From Catonia carolina (taxonomy: Eukaryota > Arthropoda > Insecta > Hemiptera > Achilidae), in assembly GCA_035578175.1 (NCBI GenBank), contig JAQMRL010000014.1, positions 9,941,274-10,005,273 on the forward strand: a stretch of DNA of 64,000 bases, in the 5' to 3' direction. Position 1 is the first letter of the stretch. Each line of letters begins with the position of its first letter. A program made the translations under genes and the position numbers. The notes under the pieces are model-generated. The model was given only the letters and a program-made list of their open reading frames with translations. It searched no databases and was not told the origin of the DNA. Below are positions 33,496 through 44,892 of the stretch, piece by piece.

Positions 33496-33863
33496 TAAAT
33501 CAATGAAGTACTGTATTTTAAATCGTATTTATTTAAGAAATAACATAACATATGAAAATTCTAGTGTTATGAGAAATACCACATGGAAAAGACTTCGTCT
33601 AGTTTATGAAAACAATACAAAAGATATGTTATTCCATTGAAAACGAATGAAATATACCTCGTTTGTTTAACAAGTAGAAAGTTACAGAGAGAAATGAGAA
33701 ACAAACCTGTCTACTTGGCAATTCTATGTGTTCCGTAATTTATCTTGGTAGAATATTATTAAATTCTTAGATTTTTAAATTAATTTTTTTTTATTGTAGA
33801 TTTAGTAACTACATACAATAGTAGTTACTTGAAACTTACGAACAGTTTTTCTTTAGCGATATT

Positions 33864-34258
33864 GTTGTTGTTTAGGTCATCAGCCAAAAAGCTGGTTTGA
33901 ACCTGTAGAGGTTTTACTAAGTAAATCGAGGAGTGAGGTGGTTTACCATTGCCTTCCTCACTGAGTGGAAAAGTACACTTATCAGCATGCCAGGCCCTCT
34001 GAAAAGCATATATTTTCCACTCTGCAAATGACACTTTCACTTCATTCACCACAGGGTCTGGCTGTATAATGAAATCCATTACTTTCAGACGAGATAACTC
34101 TGATTAGTATCTTTTACACCTCTACCTCTTCTGTTCTTAAATGATTCAGTCATTTAATTGGCTGACCATGTGATAAGAAACAGAACTATTTATTTTAGCC
34201 CTGCAACTAACAGATTGAGTGTAAATAATTTGACACTCCACCTGTCTGTTATGGGCAA
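33864..34258 (-). repeat. SINE-like 390-bp element, copy 2
   Basis: Flanked by the 11-bp duplication TTAGCGATATT (33853-33863, 34259-34269). Full length, with a (GTT)n (AAC on the sense strand) tail. It lies head-to-head with copy 3, making a local inverted pair. Confidence 0.85.
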
Positions 34259-34273
34259 TTAGCGATATTATGA

Positions 34274-34972
34274 AGTGTCAAATTATTTACACTCAATCTG
34301 TTCGTTGCAGGGCTAAAATAAATAGTTCTGTTTCTTATCACATGGTCAGCCAATTAAATGACTGAATTATTTAAGAGCAGAAGAGGTATAGGTGTAAAAG
34401 ACACTAATCAGAGTTAATGCCCGTTCCCAAGCTTTGTGCAGCTGAGAGGTATGCATTACGTTACTACTACTGTGAGAGATTACGTTAGTAGTACCAGTAA
34501 CGTTTTACTTGTACTGTGTTTGTAGTAGTCAGGGGTACTATCCAAACTACATAGTATATTCGGTGTCGCCGTCTACAGCGAATAGTCAAAACAACATCCA
34601 CGTACCGTACGTCACCGCACTAGGCAACCTACTGCCTAGCGAAGAGCAATGAGATGATTAGTACAGTGTTATGACGTAACAGTAGTTGGGTACTTCGTCT
34701 GTCCCCTTCATCCCGCAGCTGCACAAAGCTTAGATTCATACAGTATCTCATCTGAAAGTAATGAATTTCATTATACAGCCAGACCCTGTAGTGAATGAAG
34801 TGAAGGTGTCATTTGCAGAGTGGAAAATATGTGCTTTTCAGAGGGCCCGGCATGCTGATAAGCGTACTTTTTCATTCAGTGAGGAAGGCATAGTAAACCG
34901 CCTCACTCCTCGATTTACTTAGTAAAACCTCTACAGGTTCAAACCAGCCTTTCGGCTGATGACCTAAACAAC
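34274..34972 (+). repeat. SINE-like 390-bp element, copy 3, with MITE insert
   Basis: The sense copy lacks the first about 20 bases and is split by an insert at about 34417-34744. Both halves match copy 2 closely. No clear duplication was found around it. It ends CAGCCTTTCGGCTG, ATGACCTAAACAACA. Confidence 0.78.
34417..34744. mobile_element. MITE-like insert in SINE copy 3
   Basis: About 325 bp with inverted subterminal repeat AAGCTTTGTGCAGCTG (34429-34444, and the complement at 34715-34730). It has several internal palindromes (ACGTTACTACTAC / GTAGTAGT..., CTAGGCAACCTACTGCCTAG) and is much GC-richer than its surroundings. The exact ends are uncertain by several bases. Confidence 0.6.
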
Positions 34973-36535
34973 ATTATCCCCCTATGTATATGATCATGCA
35001 GTCACCCACTGGTCCTAGTACTTATTTTCTAATGACAGTTCACATTGTTCTATAAACTTATTAAGGGGAGCAGACTGATTTTAATTAAAACTATTAATTT
35101 TTCAATTTTACAATATATTGATAGATCGTTTTCCCCTATTTAAATTGATATATAACACGGCATTCGTTGCTTTTTCTGTTGAGAAAAATATTATGGTTTT
35201 ACATTGATGGGATGCGTAGTGTTTATTTCGATATTTTTTCACGTTTTTCATCCTTGTAAATTGGGACACGGAGATCGCGTTCACATAAAAACAATAATTT
35301 CTAGAACGCATAGGAATCAGCTGAAAAACAAGATAAATATTGGTGTGTTTTTGTTTGGAAGTTAATTCCAATTGGCAATAGATGTTTCTCTTACGGTATT
35401 ATGATTTTACTATATCCGGATTTTTCGCATATTGTATTTTTTGACTTTAGGTACACTTATTTTAGGAACCATCCCACATAAGAATGTGAAATTTCGTCAC
35501 TTCATTTTAGTACTAAGGTTTGTATTTACTCCAGAGGTATTTCAAAAATTTTGGAGTTTTTATTTTTTGGGTGTCATAAAAATAATGTGGGCTACATTTG
35601 AACATTTTTTTGGGAATAAAAATAATTTTTAGATTGGTTAAAGGTAAATGAAAAAGCTCTGGTACAAATTTGTAAAAATGTACTGTAGATAGATGTGCCA
35701 AAGCTCAGCTTTGTAGCTTTAACGGTTCCTACAAAAATCGACATAAGTTAGTATTGCATGTATAGGGATAATGAAAATGGTCTGCTCCTCTTAATTTCTT
35801 TAATATCTAACTTAATCCTATAATTAATTTAGACATTAATTAGTAACTTACATGACTATGAGTTAAAAGAAGCTTAATATTACATGTAGCTAACCATTCG
35901 TTTTAGTAACTTATATTATACCTATAGGTATAATATAATAATATAAATATAGGTATAACATGACTTAACTGTAATTTATTCTTATTTATAGTTTAACAGT
36001 AGCCTACTTTATTATTTTCCTTAAAACACTAAATCTACCAGCTTAGTTCTTTCACTCGCCACACTATTACACTTTAGTAATCTTACTTTAATACACTAAA
36101 TCTACAGGCTTTGTTCTTTTCAGTCACCTAACTATTACACTTTTAGTAATAATTTTGTTTTTTTAACATAAACAAATCTACAAACTTAGTCCTTTTCAGT
36201 CGCCTGACTATCACACTATTATCCAAATCTGAAAAAATTACTTGATCGGTGAAACTTTTTATAGCGTACACGAATTTCTTTCTTGATAGTAGTGACACAT
36301 TGTGTGATTCTTATTATGTATTTCAGGTGTTATAACTGACATGTCCTATACTCCTCATGGAGTCTCCAGGGCGCAAAAAAAAAACTTCCTCTGCTACTGT
36401 ATTCACTTTTAAGTCACGATGGATGTTGCTGTTGCGGGTATACCACGGAGCGTTTACTATGTTCCTTTAAATTAAATTGATTGTAAAAAGTTATGTGCAG
36501 TCAAGTTTACAATCGTAAATAATCAAAGATATGGG
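34973..36535. other. Intergenic stretch without recognised gene
   Basis: AT-rich DNA. A weak local tandem pattern at about 36030-36230 repeats a unit near CTACARRCTTAGTYCTTTTCAG three times at about 70-80 bp spacing. No coding signal. Confidence 0.5.
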
Positions 36536-36740
36536 AATTAAAAAATTCAAAACCTCTAATTAAACCATTTTTCTCTACATAGACTAGTTTAGCGTTAAAA
36601 AGTGATTTTCTGTATTATTATGTCAAACTAAGGTTAGTTTTCATTTTACATCATTCACTCGTAATTAAAATAAGGTTATACTGTTCATTATTTGCATTGG
36701 CAAGAGAAATTCGTGTGACTTCACACCAAATTTTTTTATA
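36536..36740 (+). repeat. HINE-like repeat, 3' fragment
   Basis: Contains TTTTTCTCTACATAGACTAG, TTTAGCGTTAAAAAGTGATT, then GGCAAGAGAAA and TTCGTGTGACTTCACACC, the terminal hairpin region. The 5' two thirds are missing. Confidence 0.65.
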
Positions 36741-36859
36741 AAATAGAACGGTATAAACATAGAGTTTTTTTTAAAGAGAAAGTCATATAACCGAACCGTC
36801 CATTAGAATTCTTGATTTCATTGCATTTTAATTAGGCCTACATAATTAAATATTTAAAA

Positions 36860-37370
36860 AATCCCTTTCTTGAGACGACGAGTCTTATGGCTGGTGGAAA
36901 TTTTTAGAAAGGCATAACTTTTACTTATGGAAAATAATCATTAGTGATTTCTGTATCTAATCTTTAAGAGGAATTGAATGACACTATTTTTGTTTCCAAA
37001 TTCCGATTTTCATTCCATGACTTCCCATTTGGGGCACTTCCATTAAAAACTGAAACTTCAAACCCAATCCAGGCCCACTAACTTATTGTGTAGGTTACGA
37101 ATCCGAAAACTGTTTGTTGCTGTCTCTTGTAGTTTCTGACTTTGATTTCTTGACTTCCGGTTTTGGGTCATTTTCGGTCAAAACCGGAACTTAAAACCCA
37201 ATTTATGCCTACAATATTTTTGTGTAGAATACGAATCCAGAAACCGTTTGTTGCTATCTCTTGTAGTTTCTGACTTTGATTTCTTGGCTTCCGGTTTTGG
37301 GGCACTTTCGGTCTAAACCGGAACTTCAAATCAACGCCACTAATCTTCAATCTACGCCACTAATTTTTGT
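36860..37370 (-). repeat. Dispersed repeat R (CCGGTTTTG...CAAAACCGG), minus
   Basis: Two successive units of about 160 bp sharing TTGTTGCTGTCTCTTGTAGT, TTCTGACTTTGATTTCTTG, and a palindromic CCGGTTTTGG..GGTCAAAACCGG centre. The same family lies in plus orientation at 42380-42866 and 44016-44240. No coding potential. Confidence 0.7.
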
Positions 37371-37926
37371 GCTAAACAACGCAAAATAAGCGATTTTTTT
37401 AAAAAACAATGAACTGCAATAGGTAAATGATTTTTGTTTCTTATAACAACTTAAAATATTTTATTTTAACGTATTTTTATTTTTATTTATTACGATTCTG
37501 TATAAATTCACAATTTTCATTAATTTTCCGCTATTAAAATTGATATTATTCACTACTAAGTATATTTATCTTTTTATTATTGTCATTCCCGAGTGTGATC
37601 GATTATCCGAAAAAATCGGTCATCCGAAATTTTCATGCCCAACTTTCAAGCCCAATTTTCAAATTTTCAAGATTTGTTTTATTTCGGATAATCGGTACAT
37701 CACTATATTTAATTTTTTTCAAATTAACATTATTTGCAATCAGTTTTTTAAAAAGAAACTATAAACAAATTTTTTGAATTTACAAATTACAAGTTGAGGC
37801 CTTACTTCCCTAAGTAGGCCTACCTCTCATTATATCAATTACTCATGTGTTAAAAGAGAAAATGACTATGTACAAAAATATTAAATTTTACAATATGGAA
37901 TACTTTTCGCCATAATTTTTGTACAT

Positions 37927-38460
37927 TTAAACTCTTTCAGACAAGTCCAAAACATGGTAACGTTTCAGGCGCCTAACTTCTTCGGCATTGTTTAGAAGAT
38001 TTATGGCTAATTCATTTTCATGACTTTCAATTCTTTCCTGATATTTTCTATTAGTACGCCTGACTTCGTCCATTACATCAGGAAGGTTGCAATAATGTTG
38101 TATTTCTGCATTCCTTGCAAACCATGTCGCCCTTGTTATAGCCCGAAGAACCTTATTCTGGAACCTTTGAATTAGGTACCTGTATGTTACTTCTGCTGGT
38201 AGTTCCCCAAAGTTGAACGCAGTACAACCAAACTGGTTTAAGTAAAATTGTGTAAAGCAGCAACTTATTCTCAAGAGAGAGTGAAGAGTTCCCGCCAATC
38301 AGCCAGTACATCCTTTTGTATTTTAAATTTAATTCATTCCTCTTCATTCTCACATGGGTTTTCCAAGTTAACCGCCTATCAAGATACATACCCGGTACTT
38401 CACAAGTTCACTTTGTGGTAAATCAACATCTCCAATTTTTACTGGTGGACAAGTATTTCT
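37927..38460 (-). pseudogene. Jockey-type LINE reverse transcriptase, C-terminal fragment
   Basis: Minus-strand frames read MYLDRRLTWKTHVRMKRNEL, YWLIGGNSSLSLENKLLLYT, LLKPVWLYCVQLWGTTSRSN, then (shifted) LIQRFQNKVLRAITRATWFA, RNAEIQHYCNLPDVMDEVRR. This is the standard post-RT region of Jockey-clade elements in insects. At least two frameshifts. It ends about 45 bp before the acceptor of the zinc-finger coding exon. Confidence 0.85.
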
Positions 38461-38506
38461 CGGCTTTGTATTTCAATTACAATTTTCATATTTTATTGTT
38501 TGCAGA

Positions 38507-40211
38507 ATGTCTTCTACGAATGTGAATTGTCCGTTGTGTTTCCAATCGACATTTCCTTCAATACAATCATTATGTTTAAGTCTAATAAGCGTTACAACTC
38601 GATTACTGGAATGCCCGATATGCAATGATTCATTAATAGGGTTGGATAAATACACGATACATCTATTCGGGCATGTAATTAATCAGCAACAGGTTGTCGT
38701 ACATAGTAATAGTAATTATTCCACTAATAATACAATAAATCTACAGGTACCTTTTATCAACGAACAAAATCATATTACATCAAATGAAAATGTATCTTCA
38801 AAATGTAAAGAAATAATAAATAATTCTAATAGTATATCAACAAATGAAATTTATGATAAACATAAAGAAAATGTTAATAATAATTATAACGATAAGAGTT
38901 GTGAAAGTAATCCATACGTATTGAAAGTTATTCAAGAATCCAATAACAGTAATCAAAATATAAATTTATTACAAGCAATATGTAATTGCAATAACATTAT
39001 TATTCCTAATAATGAAGAAACTAATACTAATAATAATAATAACAATAACAATTCTATTGAAGATAAATTAAAAAAGAATTTAGAACCGTTTTTAAAATAT
39101 AATAATAAAGTGAAGACAAAATATAATCAAACAGAATCCAAAGAGATTGAATCCAATCATAACCAAATTTGTTCTAAACAGGTTGAATCAATTCATAAAC
39201 AAAGAGATTACAAAGAGATTAAATCAATTCATAAACAAAGAGATTCCAAAGAGGTTGAATCAATTCATAAACAAAGAGATTCCAAAGAGGTTAAATCAAT
39301 TCATAAACAAAGAGATTCAAAAGAAATAGGAAACGAAAATAGTACAACAAATATTGTAGAAGACAATATAATGAAATTTAATAATGAAAATAAAATTATG
39401 AAATTTAATATTCAGACAATATCTAAAGAGATTCAACCGAAAGACATTGTTTACAAAGAGATTATTCCGATGGAAATCGGTAATATAACTAAACTAACAC
39501 CATACCAAAATAGTAATGATCATATAGAAGAAAGATTATTAGAATCTGAAAGAAATTTTAATTTTTTTAACAACTCCAATTGTGTTTATAATCATAATAA
39601 AAAATTAGAAACTGATTTAGATGATTCAATGAATATTATAAATATTAATAACGAAAAAAAAGAAATATCTAATATAAATACAAAAGATATATTTCAACAA
39701 ACATTAGAAAATAATGATACATTAGTTAATTCTACGGTAATAAATGGAACATTTGAAACACATTTGATAAAACAAATTTCTAATAATGATAATAATAATG
39801 AAAACAACAAATCTTGTTTAGAAATAATTAGGTCGAAAGATACAACGTCGCAAGCTATACAAACAGTAGAAGAATCATTTACGAAAACAAAAAGTAATTT
39901 AAATGAAGTTCGAATGAAATTACTTCATGATAGTACTCCGTCATCTGATTTACAAAATAATCCAAATTTGGAAGAAGTCAACACAACGATATCAAATATT
40001 AATACAATCAATAATAATGTTCATACCTGCGATATTTGTTTATTTTCATTTCCTGATCAAAATATATTAAAAATGCATGAACAATTAGTGCATTCCGATG
40101 TCAACATGAATGAAAAACGTCGATTTTATGCTTGTCATCTATGTTCAAAATCATTCAAAATGAGAGGAAGTTTAATGGTACATAGACGTGTGGCACATCC
40201 TACTACAGCAG
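38507..40211 (+). CDS. C2H2 zinc-finger protein, coding exon 1
   Basis: A probable nuclear DNA-binding protein, not assignable to a named gene. Seven exons (38507-40211, 40772-40893, 42155-42272, 44893-45096, 46886-46989, 50155-50316, 52072-52596) join in frame to 979 residues. The ATG is the second base after an acceptor (TTGTTTGCAG at 38496-38505), so a noncoding 5' exon lies upstream, unseen. Exon 1 encodes: an N-terminal zinc-binding module (C8, C11; C36, C39, H52, H56); a long Asn/Ser/Lys-rich low-complexity region (about 75-500) with 12-residue repeats; and fingers 1 (506-529) and 2 (541-564). Extremely AT-rich codons drive the Asn and Lys richness. Donor GTATGT. Confidence 0.88.
39183..39329 (+). 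repeat. 36-bp coding tandem repeat in zinc-finger exon 1
   Basis: About four units of a 36-bp repeat encoding SIHKQRDSKEVE with small changes (DYKEIK, DSKEVE, DSKEVK, DSKEIG). Length is a multiple of three, so unit gain or loss keeps the frame. It lies in the disordered linker between the N-terminal module and the fingers. Confidence 0.9.
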
Positions 40212-40246
40212 GTATGTTCAATATTTGATTTTACAACTAAACCTTT

Positions 40247-40441
40247 CTTCTTCTTCTTTTTCTTTTCTTCTTCTTCTTCTTCTCCTCCTCCTCCTTCTCC
40301 TCCTCCTTCTCCTCCTCCTCCTCCTCCTCCGTCTCCTCCTCTTTCTCCTCCTCCTTCTCCTCCTCCTTCTCCTCCTCCTTCTCCTCCTCCTTCTCCTCCT
40401 CCTTCTCCTCCTCCTTCTCCTCCTCCTTCTCCTTCTCCTCT
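40247..40441 (+). repeat. (TTC)n/(TCC)n polypyrimidine microsatellite
   Basis: About 195 bases of pure pyrimidine on the plus strand, first TTC-rich, then TCCTCCTTC repeats, starting 36 bases after the donor of zinc-finger exon 1. Long mirror-like polypyrimidine tracts can form triplex DNA. The chance reading frames across it are not genes. Confidence 0.92.
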
Positions 40442-40771
40442 AATTACTGATTTTCCCTATTTTTAAGTTCTACAGAGGTTGATTTTTATTTAGCATCATT
40501 CACTCATGCTTAAAATTAGGTTATGTTTTTCATTTTACATTGTTTACTCATGATTAACGTAGGTTACATCGACAAGATTAAATCGTGTGAGTGATCACAT
40601 TAGATGTATTTCAATATAAATTGATTAATAGTAATTATTAAAGTCTTAATTTAAGCTAAACTTGTAAAAAAAAATAAAAAATTATAAATTAGATTGATTG
40701 GCTTACGTACAAAATTTACTTAACGAAAGGAATTGTATAAAATCTATATTCATTGTTTTACTTTTTTTCAG

Positions 40772-40893
40772 TTTTAAAAAGACTTGAAGCAGTTTCCGTC
40801 GCGGTCTCATCCGCAATTGATGGAACAGATTCGCTGTCACCAGGAGGGGATCAGTTATTTAATTGTTCGATTTGTGGAAAAACTTTTAAAAAG
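40772..40893 (+). CDS. C2H2 zinc-finger protein, coding exon 2
   Basis: Residues 569-609: a linker (LKRLEAVSVAVSSAIDGTDS) and the first half of finger 3 (FNCSICGKTFKK). The donor GTAAAA is weaker than consensus. The intron interrupts the finger between the Cys pair and the His pair. Confidence 0.88.
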
Positions 40894-41397
40894 GTAAAAA
40901 GTAAACTAAATTTGTTTACCGTAAATATAATAGGTGACTGTCGATAGGAAATGAACATTATCTTTACTAAGCAAAATTTTCAGGAAAGCAAAATATCTGA
41001 ATTAAAATCAAAAAATGGCTTTTTTGTTTGAAATATTAAACTTATTAATTTCTCTGTTTAAAAATAACCTTCTTTTATTTAATTTTAAATTTCAAACCTG
41101 ATTGAATTCCCAAATATAAACTAAAAATATTATGTCAAATAGGGAAAACAGACCTTAGTTTCACCCTATTTGTAATTCGTGAACTTAAGAGCCTTTTTCT
41201 GTTGGTTACGTAAAAGAAAAACTAAAAGTCTGGCTAAAAACATGAAAAAAGTAAAAAAAGCACTGGAAAATATATTTCCAAGAAAATAGTCAAGATTGGT
41301 GCCTCCACACTTATAAAGAAAATTAATAAAATTCTCAGAATGTAAATTTTTAGTTTAGGCCTGTTTCCGGTATCATTATCTATTTATTTTTATTTTT

Positions 41398-41495
41398 ACT
41401 TTCTTTTGCCTGTATGAATATATAGGATGGAAAGTATTGTTTTCATGTCAATTTTTCGAAATCGAGTTTTCACCGGCTCTACAAGTGTTCAGACC
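41398..41495 (+). repeat. HINE-like repeat, 5' fragment
   Basis: ACTTTCTTTTGCCTGTATGA, then ATATAGGATGGAAAGTATTG and the AAATCGAGTTTTCACCGG block, stopping where a LINE fragment begins. Confidence 0.65.
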
Positions 41496-41995
41496 TCTCT
41501 TTTTAGACCTTTCTCTTTTCTGTGTCGTAAGCCGATGGTTGTGGTCTTTGATGACCTGTTTGTTCATTTGGGTGATTTTTCCGGTAGATCTTCGTGAGTT
41601 AGTCCAAGTTTTTGTAAATCCCTTTTGATTTCTTTGTGCCACATGCATGTGTTACCAGCATCCGTTTATCGTCTCATTGCATGATCAATTATTCTGCGTA
41701 AAAGTCTAGTGTTGGGTGTTCTCAATATATGTCCAAAGTACGACAACTGTTTCTTCCACATGGCCACTGTTACTGGTTCTATGTCTCTGTAGACTTGATC
41801 GTTAGGCAAAAGTCTGTAGTGATTGTCTACCTTGTGCTTCTTGTTTATGCATGTTCTGAGTATCGTGCGTTCTACTTTTCTGCAGATTTCCTTGATTCCT
41901 CCCCCGTCTATCCACGCTAGGGTTTCGCTGCCGTATAAGATTTTAGTTCTTAAAGTCGTCTTATAATGTTTAATTTTTGTGTTTACTGATAGTGA
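41480..41995 (-). pseudogene. Non-LTR retrotransposon RT C-terminal fragment (family C)
   Basis: The minus strand reads KTTLRTKILYGSETLAWIDG, GGIKEICRKVERTILRTCIN, AMWKKQLSYFGHILRTPNTR, LLRRIIDHAMRR across frame breaks. YGSETL and FGHILR are typical of the region after the RT domain in LINEs. It differs from families A and the RTE copy. Confidence 0.7.
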
Positions 41996-42154
41996 TTTTT
42001 TATTGTAGGCCCTATGTATTCCGCGTTAACACTTCTCCACTTCAACGTTTAGCGGATCCGATCATCCCAGCATATCTTTATGGTGTATATTATTGACTAT
42101 ATGTCATATAGTTGTATATTTTTTGATATTAATAAATTTTTGAAATTATTTTAG

Positions 42155-42272
42155 GAACAACATTTGATGCAACATGAAAAAACACACGAAGCTAAACAGT
42201 GGGAATGTGATATTTGTTCAAAAGCATTTAGTACTAAATATTTTTTAAAGAAACACACACGTTTACATACAG
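42155..42272 (+). CDS. C2H2 zinc-finger protein, coding exon 3
   Basis: Residues 610-648: the second half of finger 3 (EQHLMQHEKTH) and finger 4 (WECDICSKAFSTKYFLKKHT then RLH). The acceptor is TTATTTTAG and the donor GTAAGT. It carries one base into exon 4, completing a Gly codon of the HTGEMP linker. Confidence 0.93.
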
Positions 42273-42379
42273 GTAAGTTTTAACTTTAATAATAAAAGAC
42301 CCAACTTTTTTCCTCAATGACATTATTTTGACTGATAGTAATGATACAGGTTACTGGTGGTAATTTTTAAAATTGTCAT

Positions 42380-42866
42380 CTATAATTTCCCTTAATCGGA
42401 CCGTCCGTCACTACCAGATGACAGAAACTACAAGAGATGACAATAAACGATTCCCGGATTCGTAAAAGTTAGTGAACTTAAATTTGGTAAGAAGTTCCGG
42501 TTTTGACCGGAAGTCAAAAAAATCAAGTCAGACTTTGAAAACAAAAAGTGTCATTCGATCTTAATAAAGAGTAGATACGGAAATAATAAAAACAAAATTG
42601 AAATCATCAAAATAAATGTCATATATCATTTTCCGTAGTCTGTCCGTCCGTCAAACGGAGATGTCAGACTCCACAAAAGATAGCAATAAACGGTTTCCGG
42701 ATTCGTAATCTGCATAAAAAGGTAGTGGGCCTGGATTGGGTTTAAAGTTCCGATATCGAACGGAACTGGCCGAAAACCGAAAGTCAAGAATTCAAAGTCA
42801 GGCATAATTTGGAAACAAAAAGCGTCATTCGATTTCTCTTGAAGAATGGATACAGAAATCATTAGG
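42380..42866 (+). repeat. Dispersed repeat R, plus (two tandem units)
   Basis: Two units of about 225 bp sharing GACCGGAAGTCAAAAAAATC-like and AAAACAAAAAGTGTCATTCG segments. It is abutted on the right by the fold-back element at 42867. Confidence 0.65.
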
Positions 42867-44016
42867 TATGTCCACACTCGTGCGCTTTCTTTTTCAGCTT
42901 GCGCATGCAATATAGCATGCTACATCGCATGCGCTTAGAGGCATACCACCTTCCCGCACACGTTTGAAGAGCTTTATCTCAAGAAAACCAGAACGAATAT
43001 TTTTGAACAATAGGCCCACACTAAATTAAAGCCTGTTCTTTCCTGCACTGATTAGTTTGATTTAGATTGTTTTATTTTGAAATTAATCGGAGATAACTCC
43101 AGCAATTTGCCAAAAAGTACTCAGTTTTTAGCCGGCTTTCCGTCAATGTGGGTTTAAACGTCCGTTACTCCGTCTATGCTTTTCATAAAAATCGGCAATT
43201 AAGTACGTTAAAGATCAGAGGTTTTTCTATAATATGAATATTTTAAAAGTTAAATCTCATGTTCCGTTTTTAAATGCCGGCCATTTTTTTTAAAAGTGCT
43301 TTTTTGGCTCCACGTAAAGGTAGGGAAATGATTTTTGGACTGAACCATGCATTTTTGCAACAGTATTATGTTAGCAAAGGATTTATTTCTTTTAATAAAA
43401 ACATCGCTAAATAATTCAAAATGAGCTACGGAATGAGTTGCAGCAGGAAGAACACAGAAGTTTGTTTTTGTAAACGATTACACTCGGAGCGGATACCGCT
43501 ATAGAGCTTAGTTTCTTCTCAAGAAGTTTAGGCTAATAGAATTTTCTAATACCACTTATCTATTTCTAATTACAAATGCAAAATACGATACATGGCACAA
43601 TACTGCTGAAAAATGCATGGTTCAGTCCAAAAATCATTTCCCTATCTTTACGTGAAGTCAAAATACACTTTAAAAAAATGTTCATACAGGGAAAACTCTT
43701 ATCTTCAACGGCGTTCTTGTATGAGAAGCCTGAATGGAGTAACGGACGTTTAAAAACCACATTAACGGGAAACCGGCTAAGATCTGAGTACTCTTTATGC
43801 GTAAATTGCTGCATCTCCGACTAGTTTCTAAATAAAATAATCTAAGTCAAATCAATCAACGCAGGAAAGAACAGGCTTTAATTTAGTGTAGTGCTCAAAA
43901 ATATTCGTTATGTGTTTCTGAGATAAAGCTCTTTAAACGAGTGCGGACAGGTGAAGTGGCATGCCTCTAAGTGCATGCATGATCGCATGCTACATCGTAC
44001 GAGTGTGGATAGCTAT
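42867..44016. mobile_element. Long fold-back element (unknown family)
   Basis: About 1,150 bp with ends TRTCCACACTCGTRCG. The left arm (42867-43367) and right arm (about 43598-44016) are inverted repeats of roughly 420-500 bp with moderate divergence, around a loop of about 230 bp. Matching blocks include AAAGCCTGTTCTTTCCTGC, AAACGTCCGTTACTCC and GGGAAATGATTTTTGGACTG. No transposase fragment was found. It lies in intron 3 of the zinc-finger gene. Confidence 0.82.
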
Positions 44017-44240
44017 TGGTTTTGAAATTCTGGTTTCAACCAGAAGTGGCCCAAAATCGGAAGTAAAGAAATCGAATTTGGAATTTGAAAACAAAAATAG
44101 TGTCATTCGATTCGTCTTAAATAGTAGATAAAGAAATCACTAATGATTTTTGCCATTAGTCAAAGGTAAGCCCTTTTAAAAATTGCCACCAGCCAAGAGA
44201 CGCGCGATCTCATGAAAGGGATTTTTCCTTTAGCCCTTTC
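44016..44240 (+). repeat. Dispersed repeat R, third unit
   Basis: Continues repeat R on the right side of the fold-back element (CAACCAGAAGTGGCCCAAAA, AAAATAGTGTCATTCGATTC, CCACCAGCCAAGAGACGCG). Confidence 0.65.
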
Positions 44241-44459
44241 AGTGCCGAAACAATATTTAAAAGTTTGATGTTAAGTGGCATTTAATTTGAATAAGGGTGT
44301 ACAAAAAGTGCCAGCCCTTATTTCGAAAACTCGCAGGCGTAAGCCTGCCATTTTCAACCAAAATTTCAACGTTACAGAAACAATTTCCTGTTAAAAATTA
44401 ATTTGTATTATGTTCATAAAAAAATCGTTCCAACACTAAAAATATTCAAAATAGTTTTT

Positions 44460-44649
44460 TTACATAGTTTATTTAAAGTCGCATCGACAGCTTGGTTATT
44501 AGCAACTACTGTGGGTTTGGTACCTTAACAGTGGTTTTCACGTGTTAAAATATTCCAGACCTAAAAATTTTCCAGACCCTAGCCATGAATCGAACCCGGG
44601 ACCTTACCCTTTGGAGGCTAGCGCGCTAGTCACTACGCCACGGAGGCGG
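44460..44649 (-). repeat. tRNA-derived SINE
   Basis: Minus strand: the head CCTCCGTGGCGTAGTGACTA, GCGCGCTAGCCTCC carries a pol III A box (TGGCGTAGTGACTAGCGCG), and CCCGGGTTCGATTC is a B box 30-some bases later, as in a tRNA. The acceptor arm does not pair, so it is not a working tRNA. About 115 bp of body (AGGGTCTGGAAAATTTTTAG...) follow. Extent of the 3' end is uncertain. Confidence 0.65.
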
Positions 44650-44892
44650 TTTCAAAATACATTATTCCATTAATTTTTATTTAAAAGTTTTTTTTATAAA
44701 TGTTCGGTTATCTAGACGTTGGCACTTTATGCATAACTTACGGACGTCCGGTAGACCGGACGTTGTCACTACGTAAACTGTATCAACGTCCCGTTTCCCT
44801 GACGTTGTAATATCAGATTTTTTATATTAAAGACTAAAAACAAGAAAATAATAAATTTATAGTAAATATAATGCAAAATATTTTTTTTTCAG

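Noticed and set aside
40188..40466. Plus-strand frames of Pro/Ser and Leu repeats
   Set aside because: Pure translation of the (TCC)n/(TTC)n microsatellite in an intron; the adjacent exon splices out before it.
41437..41628. Plus-strand hydrophobic frame
   Set aside because: Antisense to LINE family C coding sequence.
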